Numbered from the stretch's first letter, positions 50,673-62,890 are shown. The stretch: 64,000 nucleotides of DNA from Sycobia sp. Sy_11 (GCA_018907035.1 JACCIC010000003.1:281001-345000); one strand, 5' to 3'. Program-made: numbers and translations. The notes: generated by a model from the letters alone, not told the origin.

Positions 50673-52403
50673 CGATTGTAAATTGTTAATTGAAAGAAAT
50701 TCTTAAAAATCAACATCGAACAAAATATTATTTATTTCAATTTTTTCAATATTATTTATTCATTTTTCACATTTAGCGACGTTTTAGCCCAGCCACGTTT
50801 AGCGCACGGCTATTACTACTCGTACAGCTAAATTACATTCTTCAATTTAGCAAATGAAACTTTATCCGTGTCATCCTGTATATATATGTAGACTATGCTC
50901 TACTACACAGTTAAACTATATACTTGTAGCCATTGCGAAAAATCCAATTAAGGGTATTGTTCAGTTTTAATTGTAAACTGGGGGGGAGGGCGTCGGAAAA
51001 ATCTAGTAATATGTACAACGAATAATTACAAGAAGTCTACGTACATAATTAAAAATTAATATACAACGTATTTCTGGGAATGTTAACCGTTCGCAATGAG
51101 CTTTTCCAGCGAGAGTCTGAAGTATTTTTTGATTGTTGCCTCCACTCCACCTCCGCCATACAGTGTCGTACGTCAATATTTAAATATGACAACGGTCAAT
51201 CCCTAACTCATACACGCACGCATACAGACATAAAAAAACACGCACAAGTATATCTGCATTACTGGCCAATGGAATGTCTCTCAATAATATCGATGTATAT
51301 ACTGCGACACAGTATATAAGAAAAAAGAAATGCACCCATCGTTTAATTTACAGCCACCTATACTACATATCGACGTTGCGTACGAAAAATAACAACATTC
51401 CATTTGGCAATAACTAGCAGCTTCCAAGAGTCCGAACGACGAGTAGCATCGTTGACAATTCTTAATAAAAACACAAAAATGGCAAAGAGTGTCACGAAAC
51501 GCTACAGAAGAATAATATGACTGTCGGAAAGGGTACGACGAGTGGAAAAGCATCTACTCAGTGATATTCGTACAAAATTTCACGTTATACTTTATAAAAT
51601 ATTTTACTCTTCATTATCCTTGATAGAGTGTTGTATGAGTCAGTATCTTCTTTATACTTGATATATTGTGGCGTTTACAAAAATATTTTTTTCAAATATC
51701 GAACAAACAACATATCTCGTTAATTACCGGCTGGTTCGAAATTTTTTTCATCGCCGTTAAAACGATTGAAACTTTGATTTTGACAAATTTTTTCTGAATT
51801 TCGCCTGGATTATTATATTTTTGTATAAATTCGAATGGTTTTATGGAGAAGTAGGGGCTGCCACGCGGCTCACCGTATATCGTTTTAAATCGACAGTATT
51901 CAACATTATTCTTGTCTTCGTAAAATCAACATGAGGAGCTAGGATAAAAAGAACTAGAAAAAAATCGAGGATGTTCACGTACGTGCCTGCATTAAAAGTC
52001 ATAGGGCCATTTTTTTCGACTATTTTGCTAAATAGTCCGTAACTGAGGCACGCGAACGGCACTACTTCGACTACCAGACATCGCTGCACGTACGCGTAAA
52101 AAGCACACAAAGTATCGAATAGGAGTCTCGTATAAATATAATTTCGCCCCCCACCCCTAATGAAAGGAAATATACAGCGCCGTGTCGTCCCCAACCTCGC
52201 CACCAATAGACTCGTCGTTTATGAAATTGAAATCGCGGCACGCCCGTCATTCGCGCGCATGAGACGTTAGAGAAATACATAAAAAACCAAACAAGAAGCC
52301 GAGCGTTCCGCACTCGGCGCTTTAGCGCACCAACGAATGTCGCGAACATGGGGGGGGGGGCAATTAGCGAGGTCGCGTAATTCTCAGCCGTATTGTGTGC
52401 GTG

Positions 52404-52407
<4 letters not shown>

Positions 52408-52456
<49 letters not shown>
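52408..52456. repeat. (TA)24 microsatellite
   Basis: Pure TA array. Confidence 0.97.
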
Positions 52457-52458
<2 letters not shown>

Positions 52459-53713
52459 GTATGGTACACCCGTTCTCAATGCAAATATATAAAGCGGTCA
52501 GCGAGAGGAGCGATAGGCGCGCGTTGCGTTTCGCGCATTATACCACAGAAACGCACGATCGAGAAAAACGAGTTACACGTTTATCGGCCCATTTCTATAC
52601 CGTGGTGTACATATACATATAAGGTGTCGTCGTCGTCGTCCTCTGGATGAAGGAGTAGGACGATACGAACGTATAAAGATCATTGAATAATAAAAGTATA
52701 CGACTTTTTCAGTACGTCGCGGAACGATGGTACACACGTGTATTTTGTATCCTCACCTACCTTTATAACCATGTTTTTTATTGTTTCCAAAAGTGGCTTA
52801 TTGACGCCTTTCGCGCGTGTTATGATTCTTGCAGATATATTGATAAACAATTAGTTATTTGGCAATGAAAATCAAAAAATGAGTGTTCATATAGCTTTCT
52901 ACACTTCTCACCATATCATGTAAATAATATAGGAGATTAATTACAGTCGGATTTTTAAAGCCTTTTCGTAAGCTAATTTCTTTTTTCTTTATTTGGAAAT
53001 TTCAGCATTATTAGTGAAAATTACCCTTGTATGTTATTTGATAATAAAATACCTGTCTTTCGAGATAAAAATAAGTCGTTAAGTTTAATTAAAAATAATT
53101 ATAGGCGAATTAGAACAATTTACTTGACTACGAAATTTTCATTAAAAGAAATAATTCTCAATATTATATAACAATTTCAAATTATTCACTTATTATATTT
53201 CCTTGCGTTTAAATTTTATACGTCATGGCTTATATACTTTCAAAACTATAAGTATTCCCCTTTGTAATAACAATATAGTTGTGAAAAAAATATATCGAAT
53301 TTACTTATCAACATAAGTTAAAAAACTTAATATATAATTGAAAAACTTAATACATGATAAAAACGCAATATGTGATTCTTTAAACATAGAAAATTCTTAG
53401 TTTTTTTAGTAATTATTCGTTATGATGAGTCTGCCATTTTTAAGTCTAAAATTTCAATATCGGAAAGAATCAACGATCCTGAAAACCCTATGATCTGTCA
53501 AATAACTTTTAAATTTTGTGAAAACAAATAAAAAACAAAATAAACATTTCCGTATGAAAGACGAATAGATCGATAAAAGTGAATAAATGAGAAAATAATT
53601 ATGACATCCACATCGAACGTTTTCCCATTCTTCTATGCACATACGTATATAAAGAGGCGTTTTTGCTATCGCGTAATAGAAGGAGGGCGGTGAATTGGAG
53701 TCCCGACATTTTG

Positions 53714-53717
<4 letters not shown>

Positions 53718-53761
<44 letters not shown>
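53718..53761. repeat. (TA)22 microsatellite
   Basis: Pure TA array. Confidence 0.97.
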
Positions 53762-53764
<3 letters not shown>

Positions 53765-53999
53765 GACGAGTTACGAGTATACGTAACGTGAACTAACTGA
53801 ATCAAGACTAACGTACATTTATATATTATGCACTTATGTCGAGGATGATTAATGTTTCCCATGCCTCGAGTATGTAATACATACATGCAATGGAACGACT
53901 GTATTCTCACGCAGGAAAATGTCAATTTTATTAAGCTGTTCTCCAATACGAGTTATAGCCAGTCCTGTTGAATCGCTTGGTACTTATAAGATATATTAT

Positions 54000-55140
54000 A
54001 ACGTGTATCTTATAATAGGTGTACACGTACGGTAAGAGGGAGAAAAATTCTCAATGGTGTACGGCCAGTAAGAATCGAGAAAAAATATAGAAGAGTGCTT
54101 GTACTCTTCGATTCGGTCTAGTTCTGATGGCTTTCAAAGATTCTCAAAATTGCTCTTCAGTTTTCTCTGGTTTCGACTTGTACTTTAAACTGTTTTTACT
54201 CAGATTTTTCGAAACTCAGACATAATTTTAGTAATTAATATTTACTTTTGAGGACACTCTAGTACAGGGAGAACTAATAAGAACCATAAATGAGCTTTCT
54301 AAAAACTTCGCTGAGAACTAAGAGTTTTTTTTAGACTTTTATGATTTCTCGAAATTAGTGGTCTCTCGCAAGCGACTGTAAGTAAAAGGTTGCTGCTCAC
54401 TCTGAAAATTCATTGAACGTTGAACCCCTGCTAACAAATCATTGTGCAATGAATTAAAAGCATGTAAAACCATATATGAAATGAGTTGAACATTTATAGT
54501 TTCCAATTCCTTTGAAATGTTTTGATTCTATGTATAAGTTATTCGAAAATTGAAAACATTTTTTTTCAGTACTCTTCAAGAAAATGTAGTCCTAACCGCA
54601 CTGATTACTTTTTTCGCATCCTCGGGAATTGGTACTGGAATATAAGATTTAAATAGATATGGATTTCAGTCACCTCATTTTATATGTAGGCCGTGTCCCA
54701 TCGATAAGACTTTAAATTTTACAATTTCTACGGATCAAAAAACCACACTATTATATTTTGTTACTCTCAATCATTACTTCCTGGATATTGCATTATGCTT
54801 AATCAGGCCCTTGCATGTAGTTACAGTTGATGTTACAATCGTATTTCCAACCTTCTAACCCTGTTGTTTCAAATCAACCTGAGGTTCTGGATTACATTTG
54901 TGCAAAAGAAATTTACCGTACCCAATCTCTCTTGAGATTCACAAAAACATTGCCTATTTCTGCTATGGTCTTCTTGGATCATTTATTACATCTATACCCA
55001 TTTCATTTAGCTTGTCATCATCATCAAAAGCTCTCTCATTGGTCAATAGATCAAGGGAGTAATATCAAAATCTCTGTTAGTGCTATATCTGATATGACAC
55101 AGAATAGGCTCAGACAAATCTTAATACGGCAAGATCTTTG
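54000..55140. other. Unclassified stretch beside the R1 remnant
   Basis: Microsatellite-free sequence adjoining the LINE. It has a 104-codon open frame on the plus strand (54827-55141), while broken minus-strand frames run through the same DNA. It may be the 3' part of the LINE, a separate decayed element, or host DNA. I recognise no domain on either strand. Confidence 0.3.
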
Positions 55141-55330
55141 ACATCAGTTTTTTTCTATCGTAGCAGCCCATATCGGTCATTCCTGATATTCATATCATGA
55201 GAAAACATTTTGTTCGAACTATCCACATTGAGCATTCTGTCAACATCTAGCCAATTCTGCCTTATTAAATAAACGTTAAGCAGATACTCCTATCGCCAAA
55301 CGCTACCAGCCAAAACCTCGAACTAAAGCA

Positions 55331-56200
55331 TTACTTCACGAATGGTTCCTCGTATGACCATATCTTGTTGCCCTCTGTATATTCTATACTATTAGAACAC
55401 AGTAGACTTTTCCGAAATATCGCAGCTCTATCGATAGCCAATATATCAACGCGAGGTATAGCAATTATTACCACTAGCGCAATATTCGATACGATGCGGT
55501 AAGCGCACAAGTCACCTTAAGTCGTAATATACGACAGCCGGTTGTCAGATAGCTCTATAACTACTATTTGCCAACATGGAGTCGTCCAACGTTAGCGCTC
55601 CATAAAGTATTACTGAGCCAACCACCGATACGAGCAGGGCACGTCTAGGTCGTTTCGACCTATATTAGGCATGATGCCAGCAAGTGATTTAACTATATTT
55701 GTCGCATTCAAGTTTACGTTTAAAAGCTGCTATTTGAACGATAAATTTGTGCGCAGGACCGGCGACATAGTATCTGATTTTACGTATTTTTTGGAAACAT
55801 CGCGCACATCCTGTTATTGTTCGCATAACAAGCACCGTATTCTCTGTCGCTAGTTTTTCTTAGTGAGTGAGCTAGTTCAATTGTATTGTCTCCGAGATAC
55901 TGAATCTCGTTAAGACTCTTAGCTACGACGACTAAGGATACATCGTTATGCTATTATTGATACCCCCTTTGCCTATTCCCGAGGTCCAATAACCAAGCCG
56001 TGTAGTACGTCTCTATTGATGTTCTAAGACTGGCTGCTTTTATTGCTGTCGTAAAACAGGATTCGGTTAGATAGGTAACTACTATATATGCGTCTGTGTA
56101 TGAACATGCGCATATGCTTTTTGTTGGGAAAAAGAGTTCTAACTATTTTATACGTTAAGAGGTGGCTATTCGAGAATTAAACAATTCACGTGGTTTATAA
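55331..56200 (-). pseudogene. Decayed R1-type non-LTR retrotransposon (LINE), reverse transcriptase region
   Basis: The minus strand carries, in the expected order, the landmarks of a LINE reverse transcriptase in several broken frames. FNS (about 56173-56181) fits the NAFNS motif. RIYSSYLSNRILFYDS follows (start 56092). VLHGLVIGP (55982-56008) stands where such enzymes have VPQGSVLGP. LVVVAKSLNEIQYLGDNTIE (within 55861-55935) is the stretch just after the YADD catalytic box. ATNIVKSLAGIMPNIGR lies at 55655-55702 and RPRRALLVSVVGSVILYGA at 55596-55652. An open stretch at 55331-55504 begins AYRIVSNIALVV and contains IPRVDILAIDRAAIFRK, the post-polymerase signature of the R1/LOA group. The catalytic YADD box is not intact, and the spacing between the PQG-like motif and LVVVA is only about 46 nt, so sequence is missing there. 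Stops and at least three frameshifts make it dead. Non-LTR origin is secure; R1 clade is likely. Both element ends are undetermined. Confidence 0.86.
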
Positions 56201-56739
56201 GAAGTTGTAGGATACACTTATTTCTGTAACCGAAAATTCTCTTTTTTGCAGCAACGATATCCAATCTAACAAATATTAAATTTATATGTACATTATACTA
56301 GCTTTCCGATACAGCAATTTTGATGCAGCGAAAAAGTTTTTCATAGAAGCAGGCATGTAGACGTCATCGTGTCAGTGAACACATAACTTATACTCATCAG
56401 TACAAGCTTTATATAGTATCTCCATTCTCATTGACAGTTTTCTCAATATACTATATAGAAAGGTGTATACACTGCACATATCGCGTGTTTTGCCAATCCT
56501 CCTTTTCTTGGATATAACAACAAACGATGAGATATTTTTACACGTTATATATTTATATATATCAAAGAATTAAGTCTTGCGCCTTGACTGTACATATGTA
56601 TGCATAGTACAAATAGAAATCTATTACTTTTTGGAAGGAAGCGAAATTCTATCGTATATTGTTATTCCCCCTGTTTCTATTCTCATCGCTTTGCTTACTT
56701 GCTCAATCTGCAATTCTTTATCGCTTTTCATCTCGTGAT

Positions 56740-56777
<38 letters not shown>

Positions 56778-57000
56778 ACCCTAACAAGTTGATCATTTTT
56801 ACCATGATCTCTATATTATATATAGTGAGTATATATAGTATCCCGAAATTTAGATTCATTACCGTATAATTTTTCAAAAAAATTGAATAGTAAATTTTCA
56901 GGAAAAACTCTGTAAATCTGTACTTCTAGTACAGAAAATTTTATCTATTCCAGAGGCAAAAAGGAGAATTAAATTTCCAATGCATATATTACTTATGCTA
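56201..57000. other. AT-rich stretch, no gene seen
   Basis: May include the decayed 5' part of the R1 element, but no motif is convincing beyond 56200. Confidence 0.5.
56743..56773. repeat. (TC)15 microsatellite
   Basis: Pure TC array. Confidence 0.96.
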
Positions 57001-57368
57001 AGGCACGTATACCTATAAGTATATATAAAATCCATCGGGTATCGACCGCGAATCGTCGGGTCGCGTCGTCGCATCGACTGGGAACTTCATTGAAAAATGC
57101 GGGAGGAAGGTAAATATAAGAGGAGACGGCGAAGATCCCGAGAAAGGGGGGAAAACGACGACAACGACGGCAGCGACGACGCCCCTCGAAAACTGTTATT
57201 CCAGAAAATGAGAGTTGGGGCCGGAGGCCGACGGGGGTGCAATAGGGATAAATGGACCGTAAGCTCGTTAGGCGCTTGTTAAGACACGAAAATATCAAAC
57301 TCGCGATGGGTGTGACGAATCATTATTATCATTATATATTCTTCTCCTTTTTCCCGCGTCAAAAAATA

Positions 57369-57372
<4 letters not shown>

Positions 57373-57422
<50 letters not shown>
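57373..57422. repeat. (TA)24 microsatellite
   Basis: TA array with a TGTA break at its end. Confidence 0.97.
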
Positions 57423-58438
57423 AGGGCATTTCAGAATGATGCTAGATTCGTTCTCATCGAACTATATTACGGTTCCGCTAGAGAACTTTTCAGTTCAAAT
57501 AGAATTTTCATCCGTTTCCATCTTTCCATTTTTTTATCTTCATTTATAATTTTTTATGAGCAATCGTATTCATTTTTTGAACTTTTACGATATAATTTTC
57601 CAAAAAAATTGTTAATTCTTTTTTCATCTGTAAATTATCAGAATGGTAAAAAATTTTAAAAAGCTTTCTTTTCAAGCAGATTGGACAATTTACGTTGCTT
57701 TACTAAGACAGACCGTCAATTTTCACTTAAATAACGCACAATCGAAAATATCCTCAACTATTTATTTAATTATCGAAAAATTATTGTATTTGGGCGTCAT
57801 CGATAATAATTTAACTCTCCACACAAAGTCTAGATATAACGAGTATAAACACAAGCACGTGCACATACTTACCTCCAGACACCATTCGCACGGACATATT
57901 ATATAAATACATAGAGGCATCTCGCGTAGCAGTCATTAACCTTTCTATTATAACGGCAGAGACCGCACGCAATCCGTTCCCCTCCGATATTCAATCGAGT
58001 CTATTTCGCGGCGCATCGAAGCCTATATTGGAGCAATGTACTCGCTCCTCTTCGCCTTCGATATCAGAAATCAGAAATGACAAGGAGGTGCGTTTATATT
58101 GGCGCGCAACACGAATCCCGCCGTAGGCGTATTATTAGATCGATCGCAATTTCGGTAGTCGCGCCGGGGTGACGAGAGGCGGCGAGGAGGACGGGAGGGC
58201 TCAATAATTTTTACATCCCCTTCAAAATCTCATTTAATACGCCGACATAGTTTTCTAATATTCTACCGAGAGGGAAAGAACAGGAGGCAATAGAGAGAGA
58301 GGGGGGGAGAGAGGAGCTGTAGTTGGGAGGGGAGGGGGTTTACATCAAAACGCCACTCGGTTTTACCTCCATTATACGGACCGCCGAGTGCGTCCGCTCG
58401 ATAATGTTTAACCGGCGTCCTAGCTCTATTCCTCTTTA

Positions 58439-58444
<6 letters not shown>

Positions 58445-58477
<33 letters not shown>
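58445..58477. repeat. (TC)16 microsatellite
   Basis: TC array in a CpG-rich block; a GA array of opposite polarity lies 370 bp further on. Confidence 0.96.
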
Positions 58478-58479
<2 letters not shown>

Positions 58480-58844
58480 CTCATCCACCACCCTCCCGCC
58501 CTTCTCCGCGCTCATCCTCTGTCTGCGATCGCGGCGCACAGTAGCGCTTCTGTCGGGCATGGAGCGCGTGATGAATTCAGATTCTCTTGCATTTAATGTC
58601 GCTCCACCGCGCGCTCGAACTCTGTGTATGATATACCCGAGCTCCGAGCCGCCTGCGCCCGCCTTCTCCCCTCCCCCTCTATCGCGCTTACGTCCGCACG
58701 CGGAACGCTCGACGTTGAAGTCTTCCATTATGAAGGCAGTCCTCGCTTTATATCTATATATCTGCTTCGCTATATCGCGAAACTGAAAATCGCGTGTGAT
58801 TCTGCAATAAATGCTTTAGTGGTATAATACACTGCATCAGCACG

Positions 58845-58848
<4 letters not shown>

Positions 58849-58876
<28 letters not shown>
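58849..58876. repeat. (GA)14 microsatellite
   Basis: GA array in a CpG-rich block. Confidence 0.96.
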
Positions 58877-58885
<9 letters not shown>

Positions 58886-59469
58886 CCAAGAGGGCGGTGA
58901 CACGCGAGTGGACGAGGCTATTTTTAACCGGCTTCCTTCTTCTTCGTGTATGCATATATATATATATCCATACGTAACATTTCAATGGCTTGTGTTATAT
59001 TTTTTTCCTATTGTCATTCTATTCTGTTGCCACCGAGCACCTCCGCGTCGAGAGTCGTTGCCGCTACGTTCTCTGACTCCAGCTCTATTTTTTTTTGTTC
59101 TTTGCTATTTATTCAAGCAGCAGTCGAATTCTCCCAACTACTCTTGTAGTAGCTTTCGTCAATTTGCTTTTTTATCAAGATTTTGTCATTTTCTTTCTTG
59201 TATAAAAACAGCCTAGATTCAATGATGATATAAGAAGAAAACTAATGGACAGCCTTAAAATAGTTATTAAGTGGAAAAATGAGGGTGGGAAAACTTCCGG
59301 CTGAGCTGTTCTCATCAGCAATTACATCGCAAGTCGAGCGAGATTCTACTGTATGACTGTTTGTGGTCGATTTTATTAATACAATCTACGTGCGTTTTAT
59401 TTGGCAATTGGTCTTATTCAGTTCATAATTATAGATAGAAACTTTCTTAATTATTTAGTTTATAAAAAC

Positions 59470-59472
<3 letters not shown>

Positions 59473-59518
<46 letters not shown>
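59473..59518. repeat. (TA)22 microsatellite
   Basis: Pure TA array. Confidence 0.97.
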
Positions 59519-59520
<2 letters not shown>

Positions 59521-59826
59521 AAGTTATGCATATACTTTTGCCAATGCTCCAGAACGTACAGTCACGGCTAACTGATTATGGACGTGCTGCAACAGTTCTC
59601 CGATGACGTCTCGTCATTCTTATTCTTATTATATATACATTTGCTTATATCTTCTACTTGCTGACTATAACATAATACGTACTTTACCGGTCATTCGACA
59701 TGCGTACGGTTGGATATAAACTCGGCTCGGGACTTATATGTACACGAAGAATATACAAATATATAATGTAACTTATTCGTCGTTGCACACCTTATAATCA
59801 CAAATTATAATTTTGACAACTAACGC

Positions 59827-59827
<1 letters not shown>

Positions 59828-59869
<42 letters not shown>
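59828..59869. repeat. (TA)21 microsatellite
   Basis: Pure TA array. Confidence 0.97.
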
Positions 59870-59871
<2 letters not shown>

Positions 59872-59974
59872 TGTATTATTTTAACAATTTAACGGTATAC
59901 TCGCCGTATTTTACTAATCTGAGTAGTTTATTATATCCGCAGATGCGTACAATCGTATTTTTGTATTTGCGCGA

Positions 59975-59976
<2 letters not shown>

Positions 59977-60006
<30 letters not shown>
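59977..60006. repeat. (TA)15 microsatellite
   Basis: Short pure TA array. Confidence 0.97.
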
Positions 60007-60008
<2 letters not shown>

Positions 60009-60252
60009 ATATTGTGCAAGATGAAAACTGCTGATGCTGGGACATTTTATCCACACGAAATCTCCGCAAAGACGCCTTTATTCGTATTTTTGAAAGTTGT
60101 GCTTGCGAGAGCTGGAAGGCAGGGACAGGATATTTTTCGTAAATAACGCGAACACGTCTACTTTTTAAATTATTCTATATAATATAGGGCACAGTGCGCC
60201 ACAGAATCTAAGTTGGAATTCTCCATGCGGATTCTCCGCGTTCTCTTACCGC

Positions 60253-60254
<2 letters not shown>

Positions 60255-60314
<60 letters not shown>
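60255..60314. repeat. (TA)26 array framed as one perfect palindrome
   Basis: TGTG (60255-60258), (TA)26, CACA (60311-60314). The 60 bp are fully self-complementary, the second such framed array after 30144-30211. Confidence 0.95.
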
Positions 60315-60316
<2 letters not shown>

Positions 60317-61292
60317 AGGTGTCCTAAAAATGATTGTTAGTAATTTGATGAAATATGATTTGGAGAGTGGCAAATAGATTTTGCCCTACGTACCAGAGTT
60401 CATCGTCCAATGAGCCAATGCTAATTCGACGCTCGACGGAGAAGCATGGAAATTCAGACGATGAGCGGAAACTTTGAGTCTAATAATGGGAGAGATAGGT
60501 GGGATAAGCGCGACTCTGTTGGTATAAAGAAAAAATTTTAAAATAAGCGACGAAGTTTAGCATAATACTCCGGAAAACTATTGTCACTATTCGCTAAAAG
60601 GAACTCCATTGAAACGTACGAAATGTGAAAACTATTATATTCACAAAAATATAGAAATGAACTATACAAACCAAACATATCTATATCGTTACAGCCAGAC
60701 TAACTTGTCAAAACAAAGAAAAACAAAAAAAGTTAAATAACTGGTGCTCATATTTGACAGAAACATATATCACAGAAAGCACTCTTGCTAGATAATCTGA
60801 AAAATAATCCTATGGATATTTATCTACTAAAAGTTTTGGGATGCGAATGAGAAAATATTGATAAATGAATACTTATGAAGATGTATGATTGGAAGCAGAT
60901 TAAACTGTGACAGGCGCAGAAACTGGATCAGCAATAAAATACGTGCTAAATAAGTAGATCCAATATGTAGTTAAATAAGCTTTGTAACATCGCCGATCTT
61001 ATCTCAAAACTATTGCTTCGGACATACGGTCAAGACAGCCAAACAGAATAAACGATTTATCAGCCCCTCGTTTTCCATTCTCCCCATTCGCATCCCGCAT
61101 CGAAAATCGAAACTTGTCGATTCGTCCAAGAGCGGAAGCAGAAGGCAGGAAGCATCGGGGCACTCGAGAACTCTCGTCGTAGTCCCGCCCAAGTCCATTA
61201 TATATACGTCTCTCCCAGGACGAATTTCCGATTTACTTTTGGGACGTTGAGGCCTACACCGCCGCAAAAGTTGCGCATAATAGAAGCATAAA

Positions 61293-61293
<1 letters not shown>

Positions 61294-61323
<30 letters not shown>

Positions 61324-61331
61324 GACAACAC
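61294..61331. repeat. (CAA)n trinucleotide tract
   Basis: About 12 CAA units with one CGA. It reads as poly-Cys or poly-Val on the minus strand and produces spurious open frames there. Confidence 0.95.
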
Positions 61332-61763
61332 TGCAGTACGGGGCGCGGGAGGCGAAGGGGAAAAGTGGCGTGGCTAGAAAGCAGTGAAGGGGAGGAGTAG
61401 TAGGGTGGCACTCGTGTACAGTTGATGCAGTGTAAGAGAGGAAGGAGAAAAATATGAGTTGTACGTAGGAGAGAAAGAGGCAGGAACACAAAACGCTTCC
61501 CGACTTAAGAAATAAGGAGTGGGAAAATAAATGAAAGCGCAGCGCTCGCGCGTGTGTCAATGCGTGCACGCATACACAGAGAGACTTTGACTCAAAAGGA
61601 GAGATGCGCGCACTCAGCTCAGTCAAACGAAAAAGAAGAGGAGTAGAAGCTTGAATCTATCGTGCAAAGAATTGCACCAGGGACTAAATATTTCTATATG
61701 AAAGACAATGGACGAGGGTGCGGCGCGGAGCGATGCACACGAACCTCTGATTCCGTATAGCCG

Positions 61764-61764
<1 letters not shown>

Positions 61765-61811
<47 letters not shown>
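61765..61811. repeat. (TA)23 microsatellite
   Basis: Pure TA array in a CpG-rich block. Confidence 0.97.
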
Positions 61812-61814
<3 letters not shown>

Positions 61815-62278
61815 AAGAAAAACGAACTGCGGACGCGCTCCCGTGGTTTCGTGATCTATGACGTTACTCCTCCTCCTTCTTTTTCGGTCGCCAATGCCAC
61901 TCGCGCAGCACAAATCCACTTGGCGGGCATGCCTATGTATACGGGCGCACAGACGCGCGTGGAACCTCCTGAATCCGAACGACGAATTTCCTCCCGCACA
62001 CGATCACTGCCGCCGAAGAGCGAACTGTAATGTAGGCACGCGGCGCCGCAGAGTTTGAAATTCGATGGTCGACGCCCTCTGATACACAGTACGCGTCGCC
62101 TGTGCGAAGAGGGCGGGGGTGTGGGCGTTTGGCGGTGCGGAGGCGATGGACTGGATGCTTGGCCGAATGTGCACAGCCATTGGAAAAAAAAACGAGAGTG
62201 AATTATTGCGGTCCGTTGGGCGCTGTGGATTCTGTTCGAAGCTACTTTTTTATTGTTACCAGAATTGATAAGTTTGTG

Positions 62279-62301
62279 TGTATATATATATATATATATA
62301 C
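62279..62301. repeat. (TA)11 tract beside the mariner remnant
   Basis: Short TA tract about 10 bp from the last recognisable mariner residues; TA is the mariner target dinucleotide. Confidence 0.93.
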
Positions 62302-62309
62302 GCAAGGAT

Positions 62310-62890
62310 AGATCAATGAGTTTTCCTAAAAAAGTTTTTTTTCTCCACATAGTCTTCTTTTCAAATGAAACACATTGTCCAATAGTCTGGTCATTATTTA
62401 GAATCCTCCATAGCATGAGTTATCAAACTCTGCAAAATAAGCCTCTGTTTTGGTGATAACAACATCGTTTATGTTCATGTTGTCTCCAGCCAAACATATT
62501 TTCGTATTGGCCAACAGAAAAGAATCAGAGAGTGCCGAGCCGAATACGATAGATTTAACTACAAAATTCATGAGGGCAATTCATAAAATTGATCCACGAA
62601 AATTTTGGATGAGTTAGCTGATACGTTATCTTGGTGAAATGCTACTTGAGCTTCAAATGAGGCCGTGGGATATAAAATGCTCATACAATCGACCCAGTGA
62701 AGCGCTGAATAGCATTTCTCCGTGAACTTTCTGTCCTTCTTTAGAAAATGGGATCATTTCCTTTGAATATCACAAAATTGTACCCATAAATTTTCAAGTG
62801 AATGAAATTCCATTTCCGGACAGATTAGACTCGAAAAACCCATTGTTGTAATTATTCGGCTGATTTCTTGTTCATCGCAATGGATATGGG
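62310..62890 (-). pseudogene. Decayed mariner-family transposase fragment (catalytic domain)
   Basis: Read on the minus strand, this stretch matches the C-terminal half of a mariner transposase. HCDEQEI near 62876 may be the TCDETWI-like first catalytic block. FHQDN (62625-62639) is the second catalytic Asp motif. GSALSDSFLLANTKICLAG corresponds to the APSDFFLFPNLKKWLGG region, with the third Asp at 62524-62526. NINDVVITKTEAYFAEFDNS (TEAYFAEFDNS at 62416-62448) is the usual run before the C-terminus. The second and third Asp codons are 104 nt apart, which is 34 intervening residues after one small frameshift: the mariner D34D spacing. The frame then shifts and continues as GKLIDLSLR to about 62312. 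Stops and frameshifts make it non-functional. The N-terminal helix-turn-helix half was not found. The 3' side abuts a (TA)n tract at 62279-62301; mariners insert at TA. No terminal inverted repeat pair was identified. Confidence 0.8.

Larger units (their letters stand above)
50400..53970. other. AT-rich stretch, no gene seen
   Basis: Moderate CpG around 52.14-52.36 and 52.49-52.64 kb. No coding sequence recognised. Confidence 0.55.
57001..58960. other. CpG-rich blocks around an AT-rich centre
   Basis: CpG-dense at 57.03-57.28 and 57.96-58.93 kb. Short open frames (57097-57282, 58559-58786) have no recognisable domains. Confidence 0.6.
58961..61040. other. AT-rich stretch with TA arrays
   Basis: No gene seen. 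The sequence right after the framed TA palindrome (60315 on) starts GAAGGTGTCCTAAAAATG, reminiscent of DNA-transposon ends but unproven. Confidence 0.5.
61041..62278. other. CpG-rich block
   Basis: CpG-dense, with CAA and TA tracts. Minus-strand open frames of 140-190 codons cross the arrays and show no domain, except that one overlaps the end of the mariner remnant. Confidence 0.6.

Noticed and set aside
54827..55141. 104-codon plus-strand open frame as a host gene
   Set aside because: No domain recognised, and broken frames run through the same DNA on the other strand; reported only as unclassified sequence.
57097..57282. Basic/acidic 61-codon open frame as an exon
   Set aside because: Composition-driven RRRR and DDND runs; a GAAGGTAAATA donor-like site exists, but nothing else supports an exon.
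58559..58786. 75-codon open frame in a CpG-rich block
   Set aside because: Pro/Arg-rich, composition-driven, with no recognisable family.
60315..60345. GAAGGTGTCCTAAAAATG as a transposon terminus
   Set aside because: A single short resemblance with no partner end; kept only as a remark.
61010..61489. 159-codon minus-strand open frame with a poly-Cys run
   Set aside because: The poly-Cys comes from the CAA tract; the tail has no recognisable domain and no splice context.
61856..62416. 186-codon minus-strand open frame
   Set aside because: Its beginning is the out-of-frame tail of the mariner relic and the rest is CpG-rich non-coding sequence; not a separate gene.
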